Part shown: one piece after another, positions 16,203 to 22,705 of the stretch
Layout of the letters: each line of letters opens with the position of its first letter
How positions within the stretch are numbered: position 1 is the stretch's first letter
Origin: a virus
IMG/VR virus record: IMGVR_UViG_3300010354_000504
Coordinates: 1-27,235 of that record
Reading direction: 5' to 3' (one strand)
Length of the DNA: 27,235 nt
Position numbers and translations under genes: made by a program
The notes under the pieces: generated by a model
Database searches by the model: none
What the model was told of the DNA's origin: nothing
What the model saw: the letters and a program-made list of their open reading frames with translations, nothing else

Positions 16203-16778
16203 TTCTAGATTTTTATCAAATATCATCACATAACGGTGCTTTCGGGATCTTTCTCTCCATTCTCCCTCAGCACCTTTTACTTTTCCACGAGAGTGCTTAG
16301 TTCCGTTTGAATAGTAGAAATCTTTTTTTGCATCTGATAGACCGCAATACCTAAAGTTGCAAGCCCGATAAATTGTGCCGTGATGATAGTCGCTATCAGC
16401 GTAAGAGATGATTGCTTTAACTTCAGTATCCTTTCGTAACTGTCTAATCGCTTTTGAAACAAACCAAGAAGTGATATTATACTCACTCTGTTGAGTTTGT
16501 GGATGAATACAGAGTCTTGATAGTTCGAAGAGTCCTTGTTGTTCATGGCGTTCTAATCCAAAGGCACCTTTTGCGATTTCTGGCACTGGCAGTCCAGTAA
16601 AAATACAAACTCCTACTGGTCCTCCGATATTCAAAGGAGAAAACTCATTCTTCTTAAACAAACCATAATTTTTTCCTGATTTATATCCCTTTGAAAAATC
16701 TTTAAGGTAATGATAAGTCAGTAGAAGGTCTTCTGCCTGCTTCTTTGTGATTCGGTCAAGGTAATAATCGGATTTCAT
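16188..16778 (-). CDS. Mom-like DNA adenine modification protein (GNAT-type fold)
   Basis: A 196-residue protein. Residues 85-89 are E-L-S-R-L, residues 125-146 read S-Y-A-D then H-H-G-T-I-Y-R-A-C-N-F-R-Y-C-G, and a basic R-K-H-R-Y segment follows near the C-terminus. This combination is characteristic of the Mu Mom family, which converts adenine to N6-carbamoylmethyl-adenine and protects phage DNA from restriction. The start overlaps the stop of the GIY-YIG endonuclease gene by 4 nt (ATGA), so translation is probably coupled. Catalysis here is inferred; a generic GNAT acetyltransferase is the alternative. Confidence 0.65.
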   Translation of the reverse strand: MKSDYYLDRITKKQAEDLLLTYHYLKDFSKGYKSGKNYGLFKKNEFSPLNIGGPVGVCIFTGLPVPEIAKGAFGLERHEQQGLFELSRLCIHPQTQQSEYNITSWFVSKAIRQLRKDTEVKAIISYADSDYHHGTIYRACNFRYCGLSDAKKDFYYSNGTKHSRGKVKGAEGEWRERSRKHRYVMIFDKNLELKWN

Positions 16779-17524
16779 AAAAAAGAACTGTATTTGGTAA
16801 TATGATATTTTGTTTTACCAGTCAGTCTCACAGCATCATTTATAGACTCATATATCACGCCATTATAGCATAATTTTCTTGATCTGCCGTTTTTCTGAAC
16901 TCCTTTCAATCCTTTATTCCAGGGAACTCTTCCTTGTGTTACTTCACTTATTTTTCTTTTAGTTTCCTCACTATGTTTTTGTTTTGGTTTTCCTCTTGCT
17001 CTTAAACCTTTTTCTATATCTGACTGTTTTCTTCTTTCAGTCATAGTTTTTGGAGTTCCTTTATTTGCCTCTGCTATTTTTCTTTTATGATCTTCAGTTA
17101 ATTTTCTCCCTTTAATTGCTTTACTTATTTTTTTCTTTGCTTCTTCTGATACTTTTCTACCTTTACAAATAAGACTTAATTTTTGCCTTTGCTCTAAACT
17201 CATTTTTTTACCTTTATTATGAGCAGATTTTCCTTTTTGACTAAATCCTGTTGAAGTTTGATATGATCTATTAGCAAAGTGTGGATTTTCTACTACTTTA
17301 TAATATTCTTGTAAAATAATCTCATCTGCGTATGCTTCTTCTCTTGTAGCATAATCACTTTTTAAGATTATTTTTTGAGTTGGTTTAAAATTTTTGTCCT
17401 TGAAAGACCCAAAATACTTTACATCTTCTTCGGGTAAACCTTTACAACTTCTACTACCAATATATCCCATTCCCCATTCTTCATAGGAGTAATAGACATA
17501 ATGATACTCTGTTTGAGTTTCCAT
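16775..17524 (-). CDS. GIY-YIG homing endonuclease with NUMOD3 repeats
   Basis: About 249 residues from the ATG at 17524. The frame is open to a TTG at 17551, but the late promoter and predicted transcript start fall there, so the ATG is preferred. The N-terminus has V-Y-Y-S ... M-G-Y-I-G-S-R, a GIY-YIG catalytic core. The middle has four NUMOD3-type DNA-binding repeats (S-E-E-A-K-K-K-I-S-K-A-I-K-G-R-K and variants). The C-terminus has a helix-turn-helix-like C-Y-N-G-V-I-Y-E-S-I-N-D-A module. It is a selfish element sitting between gp32 and gp53, with its own late promoter just after the gp32 terminator. It is coupled to the Mom-like gene downstream. Confidence 0.85.
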   Translation of the reverse strand: METQTEYHYVYYSYEEWGMGYIGSRSCKGLPEEDVKYFGSFKDKNFKPTQKIILKSDYATREEAYADEIILQEYYKVVENPHFANRSYQTSTGFSQKGKSAHNKGKKMSLEQRQKLSLICKGRKVSEEAKKKISKAIKGRKLTEDHKRKIAEANKGTPKTMTERRKQSDIEKGLRARGKPKQKHSEETKRKISEVTQGRVPWNKGLKGVQKNGRSRKLCYNGVIYESINDAVRLTGKTKYHITKYSSFL

Positions 17525-17554
17525 AGTTCTGCTTCTAAATTGAGTTCGCAATAG

Positions 17555-17562
17555 TATTTATA
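17555..17562 (-). promoter_or_regulatory. Late promoter (TATAAATA) of the GIY-YIG/Mom-like unit
   Basis: Exact T4 late consensus TATAAATA followed by CTATT, 30 nt upstream of the ATG at 17524. Confidence 0.75.
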
Positions 17563-17563
17563 T

Positions 17564-17586
17564 AAGAAAAGGAGCATTTCTGCTCC
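17564..17586 (-). terminator. Intrinsic terminator after gp32
   Basis: On the minus strand: stem GGAGCA, GAAA tetraloop, TGCTCC, then TTTTCTT. It lies 43 nt after the gp32 stop. Confidence 0.85.
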
Positions 17587-17628
17587 CTTTCCACTCTTAT
17601 GGATGCGAACTCATTAGAGCACTATTAT

Positions 17629-18558
17629 TTATTCCGCCAATTTTGCGAAATATGACAAAGTAGAATCTTCATCGTCCTCATCATCCTCCACAGGTGCCGA
17701 AGCACGACGGGTGGGTTGAAGACTATTCAATTCAGAACGAAGATCATCATCAAGTTCCTTCGCAGGACCACGATAACCTTCTTCCTCTTCAACTTCCTCA
17801 TCAAGACTTACAGGTGCCTTAGAACCAAGCACAGAGTGAAGACGTGCCTTCAGTTCTTCATAAGTCTTGAATTGGTCTGGAGAAACAAACTCGGCAAGAG
17901 AATACTGCTTCTTCCAGATTGCTTCCAGAGCATCATCATCGTCCAACAGAGCATCAGGACGGGCAAACTCACTGGAATCATAATTACGATAACCAGCAAC
18001 ATTCTTTGCCTTCAGTTTGAAGTTTGCACCCTGCCAGAAGTCAAACGGATCAATTGGAGTCTCATCTTCAAACTCAGGTTGCATTGCTTCGGTGAGTTTG
18101 TCAAAGATCTTCTTACCATACTTAAAGAGGAAGACTTTGCCTTCGTTTTCAGGATTGGCAGGGTCCTTCACCACATAGATGTTAGAAACATAAGTCAGTT
18201 TGCGTTTCTGCTTACGAGCAACTTCTTTACCAGCATCAGTGCCGTTATTCCACAGAGTGGAGTTGTGCTCACACACAGGGCACTTTTGATTCAGAGTGGT
18301 GAGGCATCCATCCAGAATCCACCCCCCAGGACCTTGGAATGCGTGACTATAAATTTTTACAAATGGTAGATCTTCACCGTCAGGAGCAGGAAGGAAACGG
18401 ATTACGGCATAACCATTGCCACTCTTGTCGCAATCAAGTTTCCATACACGGTCATCAGAAGAACCTGTGCTATTAGTATTCATTTTTTCGACTTCTTTCA
18501 CCAGTTTTGCGGTGAGAGAGCCAAGTTTAGACTGTTTTTTAAGGTCGGAAAAACCCAT
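17629..18558 (-). CDS. 32: Single-stranded DNA-binding protein gp32
   Basis: A 309-residue protein (T4 gp32 is 301). The N-terminal basic cooperativity domain is followed by the OB core with a zinc site: His72, Cys85, Cys93 and Cys96, matching the T4 His-Cys-Cys-Cys set. The C-terminus is strongly acidic (about 255-300), the part that binds partner proteins. gp32 coats ssDNA in replication, recombination and repair. It has its own host-type promoter (TTGACG-N17-TATACT) overlapping the end of the upstream gene, a good ribosome site (GAGG), a leader made of 9-nt repeats and a downstream terminator. Confidence 0.95.
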   Translation of the reverse strand: MGFSDLKKQSKLGSLTAKLVKEVEKMNTNSTGSSDDRVWKLDCDKSGNGYAVIRFLPAPDGEDLPFVKIYSHAFQGPGGWILDGCLTTLNQKCPVCEHNSTLWNNGTDAGKEVARKQKRKLTYVSNIYVVKDPANPENEGKVFLFKYGKKIFDKLTEAMQPEFEDETPIDPFDFWQGANFKLKAKNVAGYRNYDSSEFARPDALLDDDDALEAIWKKQYSLAEFVSPDQFKTYEELKARLHSVLGSKAPVSLDEEVEEEEGYRGPAKELDDDLRSELNSLQPTRRASAPVEDDEDDEDSTLSYFAKLAE

Positions 18559-18560
18559 TT

Positions 18561-18605
18561 GGATACCTCGGATAAATTGGATTCGTTGGATTACTTGGAT
18601 AGTAT
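18561..18605 (-). repeat. Five phased 9-nt repeats in the gp32 promoter/leader
   Basis: GGAT occurs on the plus strand at 18561, 18570, 18579, 18588 and 18597, exactly every 9 nt. In the mRNA sense each unit is N5-ATCC or similar (atactatcc, aagtaatcc, aacgaatcc, aatttatcc, gaggtatcc). The last unit contains the ribosome-binding GAGG, and the ATG follows 2 nt later. From the predicted start at about 18594, the transcript would begin with four of these units. Confidence 0.8.
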
Positions 18606-18629
18606 AGCAAGGATTCCCTCAACCGTCAA
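18601..18629 (-). promoter_or_regulatory. Host sigma70-type promoter of gp32
   Basis: TTGACG (18629-18624), a 17-nt spacer, TATACT (18606-18601). Five of six bases match in each box. The -35 box overlaps the last codons of the DUF1825 gene. Confidence 0.8.
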
Positions 18630-18951
18630 TGTATTGTTTGAGGGATTTGATTGTTTTGGTCATACTATTGAATAAGACTTGCATATCAGTATCTGGTGAG
18701 AATCCCATCAGCGCGACTGATTTGCGTAGATTCTCTTTCATTTCAACTGCTTGTGGGTCGTCAGAAAGAGACAATCTAGTATACATCACTCTTTGCTTTT
18801 CAAGCAAGATTTCAAGTTTTTCAATGTGTTCCAGTTTAGTTTCACGGTCCATCATACCAAAAGTAAGAATACTTCCGTAAATACTTTCTTGTAACTGATT
18901 GATTTCTTTCAGTTCTTCTTGAATAATATCAGAATCAAAAAAGTTACTCAT
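18619..18951 (-). CDS. DUF1825-family protein
   Basis: A 110-residue helical protein with the family pattern F-F-D-S-D-I-I-Q-E-E near the N-terminus, M-D-R-E-T-K-L-E-H-I-E-K-L-E, and L-M-G-F-S-P near residue 82. DUF1825 proteins are conserved in cyanobacteria and occur in T4-like cyanophages; the function is unknown. It overlaps the gp59 stop by 8 nt and its 3' end contains the -35 box of gp32. Placement with gp59 and gp32 hints at a role in replication or host takeover, but this is only a guess. Confidence 0.8.
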   Translation of the reverse strand: MSNFFDSDIIQEELKEINQLQESIYGSILTFGMMDRETKLEHIEKLEILLEKQRVMYTRLSLSDDPQAVEMKENLRKSVALMGFSPDTDMQVLFNSMTKTIKSLKQYIDG

Positions 18952-19543
18952 TGATGATGTCCCGCAAAATCTTTTTAAACTGGAATATGTCAGTATTTAG
19001 AAAAGGAGAATACTTAGAAATTTTCAAACTTACGGTTTCCCACACAGGATCCACAAGTTTTTTATCAAAGTCTTTTGAGAAATGGAATATTTTTTCGTAG
19101 ATTGTTAAGGTTTCTAGCGACAACTGCCCGCTTAGAAACTTTTTGAGGATTGTTGGGTGTCCTTTGGAACAATTCAAAGCATCCTCTAATTTGATCTCCG
19201 AGAATAATTCGTTGCTTTGCTCTTTGAATAAGTAGGTCAAACTCTGTTGTCGTTTTTTCCAGTCCAAATAAACTTGTTCTCCGCCATTTATTAAGGAACC
19301 AATCCATAGATTTTGTGGGTTATCTGCTGCTACAAAGTTTGATACAAGAAAATCTACGACTTCTTTATCATTATACTTTCTCGAAGTCTTTTCGAACCAG
19401 TATTTGTCTTTTCGTTTGTTAAACGAAGTCATACTGGCACGGGTCTTCGCACCATATTTAAAGAAGTCGTATTTGGGGTTTGTGAAATGATTTTTTAAAG
19501 ACAAATAATGTTGATAGGTTTCAAATGGTGTCACTTTCAGCAT
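18944..19543 (-). CDS. 59: Loader of gp41 helicase, gp59
   Basis: A 199-residue protein (T4 gp59 is 217). Shared features with T4 gp59 include Y-Q-H-Y-L-S-L-K-N-H-F near the start, K-Y-D-F-F-K-Y, R-K-D-K-Y-W-F-E-K (T4: R-R-D-K-Y-F-F-Q-K), V-S-N-F-V-A and W-I-G-S. gp59 binds gp32-coated forks and loads the gp41 helicase. The order gp33, gp59, gp32 matches T4. Its start lies inside the preceding 69-aa ORF (23-nt overlap). Confidence 0.88.
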   Translation of the reverse strand: MLKVTPFETYQHYLSLKNHFTNPKYDFFKYGAKTRASMTSFNKRKDKYWFEKTSRKYNDKEVVDFLVSNFVAADNPQNLWIGSLINGGEQVYLDWKKRQQSLTYLFKEQSNELFSEIKLEDALNCSKGHPTILKKFLSGQLSLETLTIYEKIFHFSKDFDKKLVDPVWETVSLKISKYSPFLNTDIFQFKKILRDIINE

Positions 19544-19730
19544 CTACAAATCCAACAAATTCAATATCTTCAATACAATCAACTGTGACTTGGTGTTCAC
19601 CAATACGATACCAATGTTGATTGAGACCAAAAGTATCTTGATAATATCCAAGATACTCTAAGTCATTAGATTTATTTTCACGCAACCACGCTTGAAGACG
19701 ATGGTGCATTAATTCATCACGAGAAATCAT
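19521..19730 (-). CDS. Small conserved-looking protein between gp33 and gp59 (69 aa)
   Basis: A 69-residue protein with ATGA overlap with the gp33 stop and 23-nt overlap with gp59, so it is tightly fixed in the operon. Composition: acidic, with aromatic residues (Y-L-G-Y-Y-Q-D-T-F-G-L-N-Q-H-W-Y-R) and a strand-like H-Q-V-T-V-D-C-I-E-D-I-E-F-V-G-F-V-D. I do not recognise a family. Confidence 0.7.
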   Translation of the reverse strand: MISRDELMHHRLQAWLRENKSNDLEYLGYYQDTFGLNQHWYRIGEHQVTVDCIEDIEFVGFVDAESDTI

Positions 19731-20050
19731 AGTGGTAGTTTTGCTCTAGATGTTTTCTTCATAAAGTTGAGACGAATTGCGTCCCACTTTAGTCTTTCTT
19801 TAAGTGGTTTAGAAACAAGTTTCGTTACTGAGTCTACCTCAAGATTATTTTCCTCACAAAATAAAACTATAGCATCAATGTAATTACATTTTTGACAGAT
19901 TACAATATTTTCTATTTCTAACGCAAACTTGGAAGGTGTAAGAAACTTATTTTCTATAACTTTTTCCAATTCTTTATCTATTTTATTTTCCATTAATTTT
20001 TTGTTCTCTTCTGGACTATTTGTTTCCAAATTAAAAAAATTTAATAACAT
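19727..20050 (-). CDS. 33: Late transcription co-activator, gp33-like
   Basis: About 107 residues from the ATG at 20050. The frame is open to a TTG at 20101, but that would overlap the HNH gene by 14 nt, and T4 gp33 is 112 aa. Pattern: F-A-L-E-I-E-N-I-V, then Y-I-D-A-I-V-L-F-C-E-E-N-N, V-S-K-P-L-K-E-R-L-K-W-D-A-I-R-L-N-F, and K-L-P-L at the C-terminus, where T4 gp33 binds the sliding clamp. gp33 links RNA polymerase to gp45 and enables late-promoter transcription, which fits the many NATAAATA/TCTAAATA motifs in this window. Confidence 0.82.
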   Translation of the reverse strand: MLLNFFNLETNSPEENKKLMENKIDKELEKVIENKFLTPSKFALEIENIVICQKCNYIDAIVLFCEENNLEVDSVTKLVSKPLKERLKWDAIRLNFMKKTSRAKLPL

Positions 20051-20087
20051 TTTTACACCAAAACTTATAACAATTTTATCATTAATT

Positions 20088-20903
20088 TTAAATTTTTTCA
20101 ACCTTCCACTTTTTATGGTGTTTTGCTTTTTTATTTACAACATTAGACATCGCACTTGGATGTAAATTATGTTCTTTACAAAATTTTGTTAAATTTTTAG
20201 TATAAAAAATTTCTCCACTAGGATTTACAATTTTATAATCATTTTTACATTTTGAATTTGAAATTTTTTCCTTTTCACTTTCTGGTCTAACCCTACCATA
20301 AAGAGGATGTTTATCGCCAATTACATTAAATAAGTAATGATTTTTACCACTTCTTTTTTCAAGTGTTGTTGGATTTTTCATTGGATTATTATTTATCCAC
20401 ATATTTCTCATCATATTTCGGTGTGATTGTCTTTTAGATGGATGGTTTTCACCAAGTTTTTTTAATGATTTATTTCTTTTTTCTACAACATCTTTATTTT
20501 TTAAGTGACTTTCTCCACTTTTTAGTCTGATCGAAGCATCTGGTCGTTTTTTACCATAATTAAAATGATTTTTGCCTCTATAAAAAATTTTACTTCTTAT
20601 AATAGCACTTTCAAATAATCTAGAATTACAATATCTTCCATTCCTATACTTATCAGCAGACATCAAAATATGTGCTTTATTCATTTTAATAGATTTCCAA
20701 TCTTCTAATCCATATCTTTTTATATAAATTCTCTCTAATAATGCGTGTGCTATATAATGTTCTCTTGCCGTAAGTACAACAACTCTATCATTTTTTCCAA
20801 AGATACTTTTTGGAAATGTATGATGTTTTTCTGTATAACCTTCAGGAGGAGTTCTGTTTTCTGCCTTTCTTATGAGGTTACAATAATGTTTTAGATAATT
20901 CAT
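20088..20903 (-). CDS. HNH homing endonuclease
   Basis: A 271-residue protein with an HNH motif at about residues 21-55: E-K-H-H-T-F-P-K-S-I-F-G-K-N-D-R, then L-T-A-R-E-H-Y-I-A-H-A-L-L. The basic middle has NUMOD-like segments (G-K-N-H-F-N-Y-G-K-K-R-P) and the C-terminus a helix-turn-helix-like module (F-C-K-E-H-N-L-H-P-S-A-M-S-N-V). It is a mobile gene between the exonuclease gene and gp33. Its leader repeats the structural design of the GIY-YIG gene near gp32, although the proteins are unrelated. Confidence 0.85.
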   Translation of the reverse strand: MNYLKHYCNLIRKAENRTPPEGYTEKHHTFPKSIFGKNDRVVVLTAREHYIAHALLERIYIKRYGLEDWKSIKMNKAHILMSADKYRNGRYCNSRLFESAIIRSKIFYRGKNHFNYGKKRPDASIRLKSGESHLKNKDVVEKRNKSLKKLGENHPSKRQSHRNMMRNMWINNNPMKNPTTLEKRSGKNHYLFNVIGDKHPLYGRVRPESEKEKISNSKCKNDYKIVNPSGEIFYTKNLTKFCKEHNLHPSAMSNVVNKKAKHHKKWKVEKI

Positions 20904-20915
20904 TTTTCTCTATCA

Positions 20916-20973
20916 GGGTCGCATTAGTATCTATAAGGGGAGCATAAAACTCCCCACCTGAAAAGTGCGACCC
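20916..20973 (-). repeat. Inverted repeat around terminator and late-type promoter upstream of the HNH gene
   Basis: GGGTCGCA (minus 20973-20966) and TGCGACCC (minus 20923-20916) are a perfect 8-bp inverted repeat; past one mismatch the pairing continues toward the ribosome site (CUGUC with GAUAG, one G-U). The layout matches the gp32/GIY-YIG junction. Confidence 0.7.
20928..20935 (-). promoter_or_regulatory. Late-type promoter (TATAGATA) of the HNH gene
   Basis: One mismatch from TATAAATA, followed by CTAAT, 25 nt upstream of the ATG. Its distance to the 3' arm of the inverted repeat is the same as at the GIY-YIG gene. Confidence 0.55.
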
Positions 20974-20987
20974 AGACAGGCACTTTT
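20937..20987 (-). terminator. Terminator region after exonuclease gene
   Basis: Two hairpins on the minus strand: AAAAGTGC/GCACTTTT (20987-20980 with 20968-20961), then GGGGAG/CTCCCC (20955-20950 with 20942-20937), followed by a weak TTAT. Termination is probably partial. Confidence 0.6.
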
Positions 20988-21666
20988 ATTTAGCAATCTC
21001 CACTAATTTATCATTTACAAATTCTTTGATGTATTTTACGACAAGTTTCATATATTTTTTCAAATTTCTTTCTTCATAAACAACACATTCCCCATTTTCG
21101 CAAGTCATAATAATTACAAGTTTTTTAACCATTATACCTGTCATTTCATAAAATGCCATAGCATAAAACATTGCTTGGACGAAATAACCTTCTATCCACT
21201 CAATTGGTTTTGGTTCTTTTGATGTTTTATAATCAATTACAGATAATTCTTTATCAAATTCTGCTATTGTATCAACAGTTCCAGCAACTCCCAATATTTT
21301 ACTGTGTAATGAACTTTCAAGACAATGTATGTTGTTTATTCTATTTAATGTTGCCTTAGCAATTTTAAATAGATATTCTGAAATTGGTTGAACAGAAGGT
21401 AAAGTTTCATTTAACAAATAACTTTCTATCAACGAATGAGTGTCTGTTCCTCTACTTGTTGCTCTTTTTGTAATTTTATTTGCTTGCTCTTCACCTACTT
21501 TTTTACGCCACCCTATAAATTTTTCTCTATTGATGTGACTAATAACAGAAGTGATAGAAACAAGTTTAATTAACTCATCATTATCAGGAACTTTATAATA
21601 TCTTACCCCATCAATCGTTTCTCTCTCAAGTTGGGGTAAATCCAAATCAACATGATTAAATGTCAA
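20986..21666 (-). CDS. PD-(D/E)XK exonuclease
   Basis: A 226-residue protein. It has the RecB-like/MGME1-like nuclease pattern: G-T-D-T-H-S-L-I-E near residue 73, Glu117, G-T-V-D (Asp132), V-I-D-Y-K-T (Asp145, Lys147) and Q-A-M-F-Y-A-M-A-F. Such exonucleases are common in T4-like cyanophages, probably for degrading host DNA or for recombination. The start is a TTG at 21666 overlapping the phoH stop (TTGA); no in-frame ATG exists before the conserved region, so the TTG is likely real. Confidence 0.8.
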   Translation of the reverse strand: MTFNHVDLDLPQLERETIDGVRYYKVPDNDELIKLVSITSVISHINREKFIGWRKKVGEEQANKITKRATSRGTDTHSLIESYLLNETLPSVQPISEYLFKIAKATLNRINNIHCLESSLHSKILGVAGTVDTIAEFDKELSVIDYKTSKEPKPIEWIEGYFVQAMFYAMAFYEMTGIMVKKLVIIMTCENGECVVYEERNLKKYMKLVVKYIKEFVNDKLVEIAK

Positions 21667-22415
21667 AAACCTGCCTCCATTTTTGCTACAAGATATTGAC
21701 GAACCAAACCAGAACGAACAATATCATCTACACCAAATTCAATTATATCAAACGAAGGCATTTTACGCAAGACTGCCATAAAGTCTACAATACCATTTCT
21801 TTCATTTGTTTTAATTAAATCAGATTGTGTTGCGTCACCAGAAAACATAATTTTACAATTTTCACCAACACGGGTGATAATAGAATCTAATTCATGGAAA
21901 TTAAGATTAGCAAATTCATCAACAATAATAATACAATTATCTAATGTAACACCACGAATAAAAGAGGTAGACCAAAACTTAATCGTTTCTTGTGACTTCA
22001 GATTTCCATAAAGCATTTCAAAGTCAGCATCTGAAGGCATCTGAAACATATACTTCACCATATTCTTATAAGGAATCTGGTAAATATCTGCCTTATCATC
22101 ATGACTTCCTGGCAAGAATCCAATTTCTCTAGTAGGGACTAGTGATCGAACAATATAAACTTTTTCGTAAGGACTTCTTTCATCTAAGACTTCTTTTAAA
22201 GCATTATACAATAGACAAAAAGTTTTGCCGGTGCCAGCACAACCATAAGCAACAATGTGCTTTTGGTCTTTATAAGAATCAAATAACTTTCTTTGATTAT
22301 CAGTAAGTGGTTCAATATCTACAAGATATTCTGAACTCAGTGGTTTTTTGCGCTTCATTTGACGAGTAGTAAGACCAACCCCGATTGGTTGCTCTGCTCT
22401 TTTTCTTCTTGCCAT
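21663..22415 (-). CDS. phoH: PhoH-family P-loop ATPase
   Basis: A 250-residue protein. Walker A is G-C-A-G-T-G-K-T (residues 58-65) and Walker B is I-I-I-V-D-E-F. There is also R-S-L-V-P-T-R-E-I-G-F-L-P-G and a G-D-A-T-Q-S-D sensor motif, as in the PhoH domain. phoH is one of the most widespread auxiliary genes in cyanophages; its true role in infection is unknown, and in E. coli it belongs to the phosphate regulon. The N-terminal ~35 residues are basic. It is translated with the exonuclease gene (overlap) and lies 1 nt after the small upstream gene. Confidence 0.93.
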   Translation of the reverse strand: MARRKRAEQPIGVGLTTRQMKRKKPLSSEYLVDIEPLTDNQRKLFDSYKDQKHIVAYGCAGTGKTFCLLYNALKEVLDERSPYEKVYIVRSLVPTREIGFLPGSHDDKADIYQIPYKNMVKYMFQMPSDADFEMLYGNLKSQETIKFWSTSFIRGVTLDNCIIIVDEFANLNFHELDSIITRVGENCKIMFSGDATQSDLIKTNERNGIVDFMAVLRKMPSFDIIEFGVDDIVRSGLVRQYLVAKMEAGF

Positions 22416-22416
22416 A

Positions 22417-22665
22417 TTAGAGTTTTTTTACAGTTGACTTTGGTGCTTTACTTGCCTTGTTTAGTACTTCGTTCCATGAGGGGTGCTTATTAATCAGTTT
22501 GTCACGCCACTCCCCCGTCTCACCTGGAGAGGGGCAAGTTGATGGATCGGACCAATCACGGATCCATTCAGGGTTATCAGATTTCCACTGGTCCCAGTCG
22601 TGGATACTCATTTCCACTTCTTTCTGTTCGCCAGTGGTTTTATTGACTACAGGATATACGGGCAT
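22417..22665 (-). CDS. Small conserved cyanophage protein (82 aa)
   Basis: An 82-residue protein starting M-P-V-Y-P-V-V-N-K-T-T-G-E, then M-S-I-H-D-W-D-Q-W-K and G-E-W-R-D-K-L. I recall similar proteins in cyanophages, sometimes labelled FmdB-like, but the zinc-ribbon cysteines are absent here (one Cys only). It leads the small-gene/phoH/exonuclease unit behind a late promoter. Confidence 0.7.
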   Translation of the reverse strand: MPVYPVVNKTTGEQKEVEMSIHDWDQWKSDNPEWIRDWSDPSTCPSPGETGEWRDKLINKHPSWNEVLNKASKAPKSTVKKL

Positions 22666-22688
22666 AAAGTTACGAATTCAAGATAATT

Positions 22689-22696
22689 TATTTAGA
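22689..22696 (-). promoter_or_regulatory. Late promoter (TCTAAATA) of the phoH unit
   Basis: TCTAAATA, the same element as at the gp54/gp4 promoters, 23 nt upstream of the ATG of the 82-aa gene. Confidence 0.6.
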
Positions 22697-22705
22697 GTCA
22701 TTTCA

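Larger units (their letters stand above)
17541..17613 (-). repeat. Inverted repeat around terminator and late promoter upstream of the GIY-YIG gene
   Basis: A perfect 10-bp inverted repeat, TGAGTTCGCA (minus 17613-17604) and TGCGAACTCA (minus 17550-17541), encloses the gp32 terminator and the late promoter. The pairing can extend with bulges toward the ribosome-binding area (TTAGA and GCA segments). The late transcript would start at about 17549 and so lack the 5' arm. Confidence 0.7.

Noticed and set aside
16277-16546. Minus-strand ORF of 89 aa with a hydrophobic helix resembling a small membrane protein
   Set aside because: It lies entirely within the Mom-like gene in another frame; the Mom-like frame has clear family motifs and coupling to its neighbour.
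17716-18369. Plus-strand ORF of 217 aa
   Set aside because: Antisense shadow of gp32, which is certain from its zinc-site residues.
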